Assembly (NCBI RefSeq): GCF_044464525.1 | Contig: NZ_JBIQLE010000006.1 | Span: 62,001-126,000 of the forward strand | Direction of reading: 5' to 3' | Origin: Pusillimonas sp044464525 | Lineage (GTDB): Bacteria > Pseudomonadota > Gammaproteobacteria > Burkholderiales > Burkholderiaceae_B | Length of the DNA: 64,000 nucleotides | Shown here: positions 60,062 through 64,000 of the stretch, one piece after another | Layout of the letters: each line of letters opens with the position of its first letter | How positions within the stretch are numbered: the first letter of the stretch is position 1 | Notes under the pieces: generated by a model | What the model was told of the DNA's origin: nothing | Databases searched by the model: none | The model's input: only the letters and a program-made list of their open reading frames with translations | Made by a program: the position numbers and the translations under genes

Positions 60062-60886
60062 TCACTGGCGCGGGGGGATGCCCGAGGCCAGCGACAACCT
60101 GCGCCGTTCGGCCAAGACCTTGGACCCGTACCCGCCATCGCCGGGCCCTGTCGCCCCTACATAGCAAGCCAGGCCGCCGGTAAGCGATCCGCGGCGCTTG
60201 ATGCAGTCGTGAAGTATCTGGCTTCCCACACGGATGTTTGCGATAGGATTCAGGGCTGCATCGGGGCCGCCCTCGAAGGGTTCGAATTTTTCCTTGTGCA
60301 CCCTGGTCATCACCTGCATGAGGCCTTGCGCCCCCACATGGCTCTCGGCAAAAGGGTTGTAGCGTGATTCGATCGCAATAACGGCGAGAATCAGCAAAGG
60401 ATCGAGGTCTTTTTCGCGTCCGACGGCGTAAACGGTATGAGTCAACACCCCCGCCACGTCGTGGGCAATTCGGTATTTTCGCGCGATATAGCTACGCAAG
60501 GCCTGACTTTGCACCTTGGTGACGCCGGGTATGGAAAATGAATCGAGTGCGCCAAGCGCCTCGGCGAAAGTCTGGGGTTCTGCGGCGCCGTCAAGCGCGC
60601 CGGCCTCGGTATCCGACGGCAGTCGCACTTGACCGCCCGATAAACGATCAGCCAGCGAAAAGCCCGAACCGCCTGCGGCCGGCACGCCCGGCTTGAGACT
60701 GACCAGCAACGCCGCATGAATCTGTTGCGACTGATCCCGAAGCGAAGGCACGATGAAGCTCAGGGCCACGGTCACCAATACCGCGATACCCAGATAGACG
60801 GCGGCCGCATGCGTCACTTCGCCCACACGCCTTCCAAGCGTACGCACTGAACGATCCAGCAGGGAATAAGCGCCTGACATTGTCAT
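60062..60886 (-). CDS. Membrane-anchored lytic transglycosylase
   Basis: This enzyme cleaves peptidoglycan glycan strands. I take the ATG at 60886, behind an AGGAG ribosome binding site, giving 274 residues; the frame is open to 60922. A single N-terminal membrane segment, AAAVYLGIAVLVTVALSFIV near residue 30, anchors it, with the rest periplasmic. The SLT domain has the catalytic glutamate in ILAVIAIESRYNPFAESHVG and the GAQGLMQVMTRVH motif near residue 200. NPIANIRVGSQILHDCIKR follows. It is divergent from ubiD. Confidence 0.92.
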   Translation of the reverse strand: MTMSGAYSLLDRSVRTLGRRVGEVTHAAAVYLGIAVLVTVALSFIVPSLRDQSQQIHAALLVSLKPGVPAAGGSGFSLADRLSGGQVRLPSDTEAGALDGAAEPQTFAEALGALDSFSIPGVTKVQSQALRSYIARKYRIAHDVAGVLTHTVYAVGREKDLDPLLILAVIAIESRYNPFAESHVGAQGLMQVMTRVHKEKFEPFEGGPDAALNPIANIRVGSQILHDCIKRRGSLTGGLACYVGATGPGDGGYGSKVLAERRRLSLASGIPPRQ

Positions 60887-60996
60887 GGCTTGAATCTGCT
60901 CCTTTAGAGGCCACGCAAACAACGGGCCTCAAGCAATAAAATAGCGAACTCGATGTTAACCTTAGACGTCCGTCAAAACCACTCAGCGAGAATTAC

Positions 60997-62541
60997 TTGA
61001 AATACCGTGACCTGCGGGACTTCATCGCGCAGCTAGAAGGCGCAGGCCAGCTCAAGCGCATCGCCCACCCTGTTTCAACCGCCCTGGAAATGACCGAGAT
61101 CAGCGACCGGGTGCTGCGCGCCGAGGGGCCGGCCCTGCTGTTCGAGCACCCCATGCATGGCGGCCGGCGCGCCTCCATGCCTGTATTGACGAATCTGTTC
61201 GGAACACCTCAACGCGTGGCGCAGGGCATGGGAGCCGACGACGTCGCTTCCTTGCGCGACATTGGCGAGCTGCTGGCATCGTTACGAGAGCCCGAAGCCC
61301 CTCGCGGCTTGCGAGACGCTTTCGCCAAAGTATCCATGCTGAAGTCGGCCCTGTGGGACATGGCTCCCAAACGCATCCGCAACCCGGCCTGCCAAGAAAT
61401 CGTGCTGGAAGGCAACGACGTCGATCTGAACAATATTCCCCTGCAGACCTGTTGGCCCGAAGATATCGCCCCGCTGCTTACCTGGGGTCTTGTGATCACG
61501 CGTGGACCCAATGCCCGCCGCCAGAACCTCGGCATCTACCGGCAGCAGATCATCGGCCGCAACAAACTCATCATGCGCTGGCTGTCGCATCGGGGCGGCG
61601 CGCTCGATTTTCGCGACCATGCGCTGGCCCACCCCGGCACGCCGTTTCCAATCGCCGTCGCCTTGGGCGCCGACCCGGCCACCACGTTAGGCGCGGTAAC
61701 CCCTGTGCCCGACAGCCTTTCCGAATACCAGTTTGCAGGCCTGCTAAGGGGCTCCCGCACCGAAGTCGCGGCGGCCCTGGGAAGCGACCTGACTGTTCCT
61801 GCGTTTGCGGAAATCGTCCTGGAAGGCCATATATTGCCCTCAAGCCACCCGCAAGCGCTTGCGCCGCAAGTACCCGAAGGCGTTCGCCCGCCAGCCGACA
61901 AAGCCTATGAAATGGCGCTTGAGGGCCCCTACGGAGATCACACCGGGTACTACAACGAGCAAGACTGGTTCCCCGTCTTTACCGTAGAGCGCGTCACGAT
62001 GCGCCGCAATCCCATCTATCACAGCACCTATACAGGCAAGCCCCCCGATGAGCCGGCCGTACTGGGCGTGGCCCTGAACGAGGTGTTCGTGCCGCTGCTG
62101 CGCCGACAGCTTCCGGAAATCGTCGATTTCTACTTGCCGCCCGAAGGGTGCAGCTATCGCCTGGCCGTCATTTCGATCCGCAAGCAGTACGCAGGCCATG
62201 CCAAACGGGTCATGTTCGGCCTGTGGAGCATATTGCGGCAGTTCATGTATACGAAATTCATTATCGTTGTCGACGACGATGTGAACATACGCGATTGGAA
62301 AGAAGTGGTGTGGGCCATGACCACCCGCATGGACCCGGCACGCGACACATTGCTGGTCGAGAACACGCCCATCGATTACCTGGACTTTGCCTCGCCGGTC
62401 TCGGGGCTGGGCGGAAAAATGGGCATGGACGCCACCAATAAATGGCCGGGCGAAACGGATCGCGAGTGGGGCCGGCCTATCCGCATGGACGACGACGTGA
62501 AGGCGCGTGTCGACGCCATGTGGAGCGATTTGGGCCTTTAA
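60997..62541 (+). CDS. ubiD: UbiD-family 3-octaprenyl-4-hydroxybenzoate decarboxylase
   Basis: UbiD decarboxylates the octaprenyl-hydroxybenzoate intermediate of ubiquinone synthesis with prenylated FMN. The 514-residue protein starts at a TTG giving MKYRDLRDFIAQLEGAGQLK, which aligns with the family N-terminus. Motifs include NLGIYRQQIIGRNKLIMRWL near 175-195, the conserved FAEIVLEGHILPSS and EGPYGDHTGYYNEQDWFPVF with the catalytic Glu and Arg residues, and the late KFIIVVDDDVNIRDWKEVVW. No ubiX is adjacent; it would be expected elsewhere to supply the prenyl-FMN cofactor. Confidence 0.97.
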   Translation: MKYRDLRDFIAQLEGAGQLKRIAHPVSTALEMTEISDRVLRAEGPALLFEHPMHGGRRASMPVLTNLFGTPQRVAQGMGADDVASLRDIGELLASLREPEAPRGLRDAFAKVSMLKSALWDMAPKRIRNPACQEIVLEGNDVDLNNIPLQTCWPEDIAPLLTWGLVITRGPNARRQNLGIYRQQIIGRNKLIMRWLSHRGGALDFRDHALAHPGTPFPIAVALGADPATTLGAVTPVPDSLSEYQFAGLLRGSRTEVAAALGSDLTVPAFAEIVLEGHILPSSHPQALAPQVPEGVRPPADKAYEMALEGPYGDHTGYYNEQDWFPVFTVERVTMRRNPIYHSTYTGKPPDEPAVLGVALNEVFVPLLRRQLPEIVDFYLPPEGCSYRLAVISIRKQYAGHAKRVMFGLWSILRQFMYTKFIIVVDDDVNIRDWKEVVWAMTTRMDPARDTLLVENTPIDYLDFASPVSGLGGKMGMDATNKWPGETDREWGRPIRMDDDVKARVDAMWSDLGL

Positions 62542-62593
62542 GCCCGCTCGCGCGCGCTTAAGACTGGCCTGCCTAGGCCCCGCGAGCGGCTTT
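62540..62593 (+). terminator. Nested hairpin after ubiD (possible terminator)
   Basis: An outer stem AAGCC(C)GCTCGCG / CGCGAGCGGCTT with one bulged base encloses a smaller hairpin GGCCT / AGGCC. A short T-tract follows the right arm. It is a plausible terminator, but the T-run is weak. Confidence 0.45.
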
Positions 62594-62621
62594 ACACAGC
62601 AGCAGGCGAATACCGTATGGC

Positions 62622-62993
62622 TTAGCGCCGCCTGCCTGCCCTGTTGTCGTTGCTGTCGCCGCCCATATTACGTGCGACTTGCCAGCTTAATAGCAGGCCG
62701 GCGCCCAGACGCAATAGCCGGTGTCGTTTCCGCACGCCCGAAAGCAGGGCCGATGCGGTGGACACGATGAAGGGGTAGCGTCGCACAAGATTCAACCCCT
62801 GAAACATCCAGTCGGTAGGTCGCTTGCGGCTTACCGATGCCGGCAACAGGCCGCGCAGCAAGGCCGACGGCTTCAGGTCTTGGCCGAGGCGCCGAAAACT
62901 GTTTCCCAGCGTTTGGCGCTCGATGGCGGCGCGTGCCCGCAACAGTTCTATTTTTACTTCGCGCAACCGTGCGGCCGAGGGTTTTTTAGCCAT
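62622..62993 (-). CDS. YqjK-like protein
   Basis: This 123-residue basic protein is the last gene of the yqjD-yqjE-yqjK set. The ATG at 62993 overlaps the yqjE stop as ATGGCTAA, which indicates coupling; the open frame runs 12 codons upstream. It has a Lys/Arg-rich N-terminus (MAKKPSAARLREVKIELLRA) and a hydrophobic segment near FIVSTASALLSGV and LLRLGAGLLLSWQV. The role is uncertain. It is assigned mainly by position. Confidence 0.75.
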   Translation of the reverse strand: MAKKPSAARLREVKIELLRARAAIERQTLGNSFRRLGQDLKPSALLRGLLPASVSRKRPTDWMFQGLNLVRRYPFIVSTASALLSGVRKRHRLLRLGAGLLLSWQVARNMGGDSNDNRAGRRR

Positions 62994-63393
62994 GCCGGCC
63001 TCCTCTGTCGTCGGGTTCGTCAGGTTCACGCAGACGCTCGGCCAATGCGATGTCGCGCTTGAGCTCGTCGAGCGTTGCGGAAAAAGGCGAAGGCCCGTTG
63101 CTTAGGCAATGCCAGACTCCTGCAAAAAGGCCCAGGCCCAGTATGGCGTAAATGAGGGCGAGCACGCCCAGCGCCAGGTAGCGTTCTTCGGTCGGCCAAA
63201 AATACAACGCAACCGCCACCGAAAACACCAACAAGGCCAGGCCGGCAAACAGCAGCCCGCCCAAGGCCATGCACAGAACCCGGATAAGACGCGACTTTTC
63301 GCCCGAGGCTTCAAGGGAAAAGAGCTCGAGCCGCGTGCGGGCCATCGACAACACCGTGGTTACGAGGTCTCCGACAGAGTGTCTTAGCGCCAT
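62986..63393 (-). CDS. yqjE: YqjE-like phage-holin-family membrane protein
   Basis: This 135-residue inner-membrane protein has two hydrophobic segments (VLCMALGGLLFAGLALLVFS and YLALGVLALIYAILGLGLFA) flanked by charged ends, matching the DUF1469/phage holin superfamily 3. In E. coli, YqjE accompanies the ribosome-binding YqjD. It lies 76 bases downstream of yqjD and overlaps the yqjK-like gene. Confidence 0.9.
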   Translation of the reverse strand: MALRHSVGDLVTTVLSMARTRLELFSLEASGEKSRLIRVLCMALGGLLFAGLALLVFSVAVALYFWPTEERYLALGVLALIYAILGLGLFAGVWHCLSNGPSPFSATLDELKRDIALAERLREPDEPDDRGGRHG

Positions 63394-63469
63394 AACTCCC
63401 CTTTTGGTTGTGGCCGCGGCCCGGCCCTACGGGTTACCAAGGCGGGCCGAGGCGAGTTTTTCAGCCTGC

Positions 63470-63790
63470 TTAGTTGCGGCTGATGAGCATACCCACCAGT
63501 AACCCGGCAAGCCCGGCAAGCCCGGCAGCCTGCCACGGGTTGTCGTGGACATAGTCATCGGTGGCGCGAGCCGCCTGCCGGCCCTTGGCAAGAACCGCGT
63601 CTTGCGCATCGTACAGAGCGACACGGCTGCGACGCAGCGACTCCATGGCTTTTTCACGCAACTCGGTGGCTTTGTCGCCGGTGGCGTCCGCCGCCTCGCG
63701 CAAAAGCTTTTCGGCATCGTCGAGGCTTTCTTTTACGCTGTCTATGAACTGGTCCTCTTTGGTTTGGAGGTCATCTTTGCTTCGTGCCAT
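63470..63790 (-). CDS. yqjD: YqjD/ElaB-type DUF883 membrane-anchored ribosome-binding protein
   Basis: DUF883 proteins anchor to the inner membrane by a C-terminal helix and bind ribosomes in stationary phase. The 106-residue protein has a long acidic-basic helical region with heptad-like repeats (residues about 10-85) and the C-terminal DNPWQAAGLAGLAGLLVGML segment followed by ISRN. An AAAGGAG ribosome binding site precedes the ATG. It heads the yqjD-yqjE-yqjK set. Confidence 0.92.
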   Translation of the reverse strand: MARSKDDLQTKEDQFIDSVKESLDDAEKLLREAADATGDKATELREKAMESLRRSRVALYDAQDAVLAKGRQAARATDDYVHDNPWQAAGLAGLAGLLVGMLISRN

Positions 63791-63880
63791 GGTTAGGCTC
63801 CTTTTGGAAGTTAAAAAATACCGCCATCGTCAATTCGATATTAGCGGAACCAGCAAACTAATTTATTGACAGTCGTCATG

Positions 63881-64000
63881 TTATTTGAGTTCAGTTACCT
63901 CAACGGTGGAAGAAACGCCTTGCTGCCGGCTCTCTTGCCTCATGACCATGTTCATTTCAGGGCAGAACCAGTCGGTAACGGTTGAGTTGATCTCGGGAAT
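63881..64000 (-). CDS. C-terminal end of an unidentified gene (cut by window end)
   Basis: The minus strand carries an open frame from the last base of the window to a TAA at 63881, giving the final 39 residues of a protein (CPEMNMVMRQESRQQGVSST and VEVTELK at the end). The codon choice looks genuine. The start and the bulk of the protein lie outside the window, and I do not recognise the family from this fragment. It lies 90 bases upstream of yqjD on the same strand. Confidence 0.6.
   Translation of the reverse strand: MPEINSTVTDWFCPEMNMVMRQESRQQGVSSTVEVTELK

Overview
The window is a 64 kb chromosomal segment of a GC-rich betaproteobacterium. It is most likely a member of the Alcaligenaceae (Bordetella / Achromobacter / Pusillimonas relatives). 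This rests on gene content and order: minCDE, a pgk / fba-purC-purE-purK-sua5 block, a box benzoyl-CoA cluster next to a boxR regulator, gcdH with a divergent LysR gene, and a giant tandem UvrA. The genus is an inference. No rRNA, tRNA, CRISPR array, phage or transposase gene was seen.

Layout. (1) 1-1783: the tail of minC, then minD and minE, closed by a strong terminator. (2) 1916-7988: a compact cluster of a ThDP-dependent enzyme, a RidA-family protein, a complete SsuABC/TauABC-like transporter and a MarR regulator. Its substrate is not evident, and it is the best candidate here for an undescribed catabolic system. (3) 8031-12208: a glycine-zipper lipoprotein, the ABC-F protein EttA, a conserved-looking acidic hypothetical protein, a family 2 glycosyltransferase and a 42-residue very basic small protein. 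(4) 12326-18097: a 1923-residue UvrA with four ABC signature motifs, followed by a nested inverted-repeat element (18238-18458). (5) 18472-24515: tcdA, a ChaC-like gene, pdxH, a flavin reductase, purU, and gcdH with its divergent LysR gene. (6) 24562-27030: a VWA-domain lipoprotein and a LuxR-type regulator.

(7) 27175-42569: an aerobic benzoate island that uses the CoA/epoxide (box) route. The minus-strand arm is boxC-boxB-boxA and a MaoC-like gene; boxR lies upstream of it. The plus-strand arm is a DUF4863 gene, boxD, a benzoate-CoA ligase, an alpha/beta hydrolase and a five-gene Liv-type ABC importer. Benzoate would be imported, activated to benzoyl-CoA, epoxidised by BoxAB, opened by BoxC and oxidised by BoxD. 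TGCA-N6-TGCA sites overlap the promoter I infer for boxC. A related site lies between boxR and the plus-strand arm. Both fit repression by BoxR that is relieved by benzoyl-CoA.

(8) 42575-52592, all minus strand: tkt, gap, pgk, mogA, fba, purC, purE, purK and a Sua5/TsaC gene. A mogA-like gene sits where related species usually carry pyk. (9) 52854-60886: rsmE, a barstar-like gene overlapping a patatin gene, maeB, a FAD-binding-like protein, a class I aminotransferase and a lytic transglycosylase. (10) 60997-64000: ubiD, the yqjD-yqjE-yqjK stress-membrane set, and the C-terminal end of an unidentified gene cut by the window edge.

Coordinates follow my chosen start codons. Several are shortened from the longest open frame where a ribosome binding site, signal peptide or family N-terminus decided the start.
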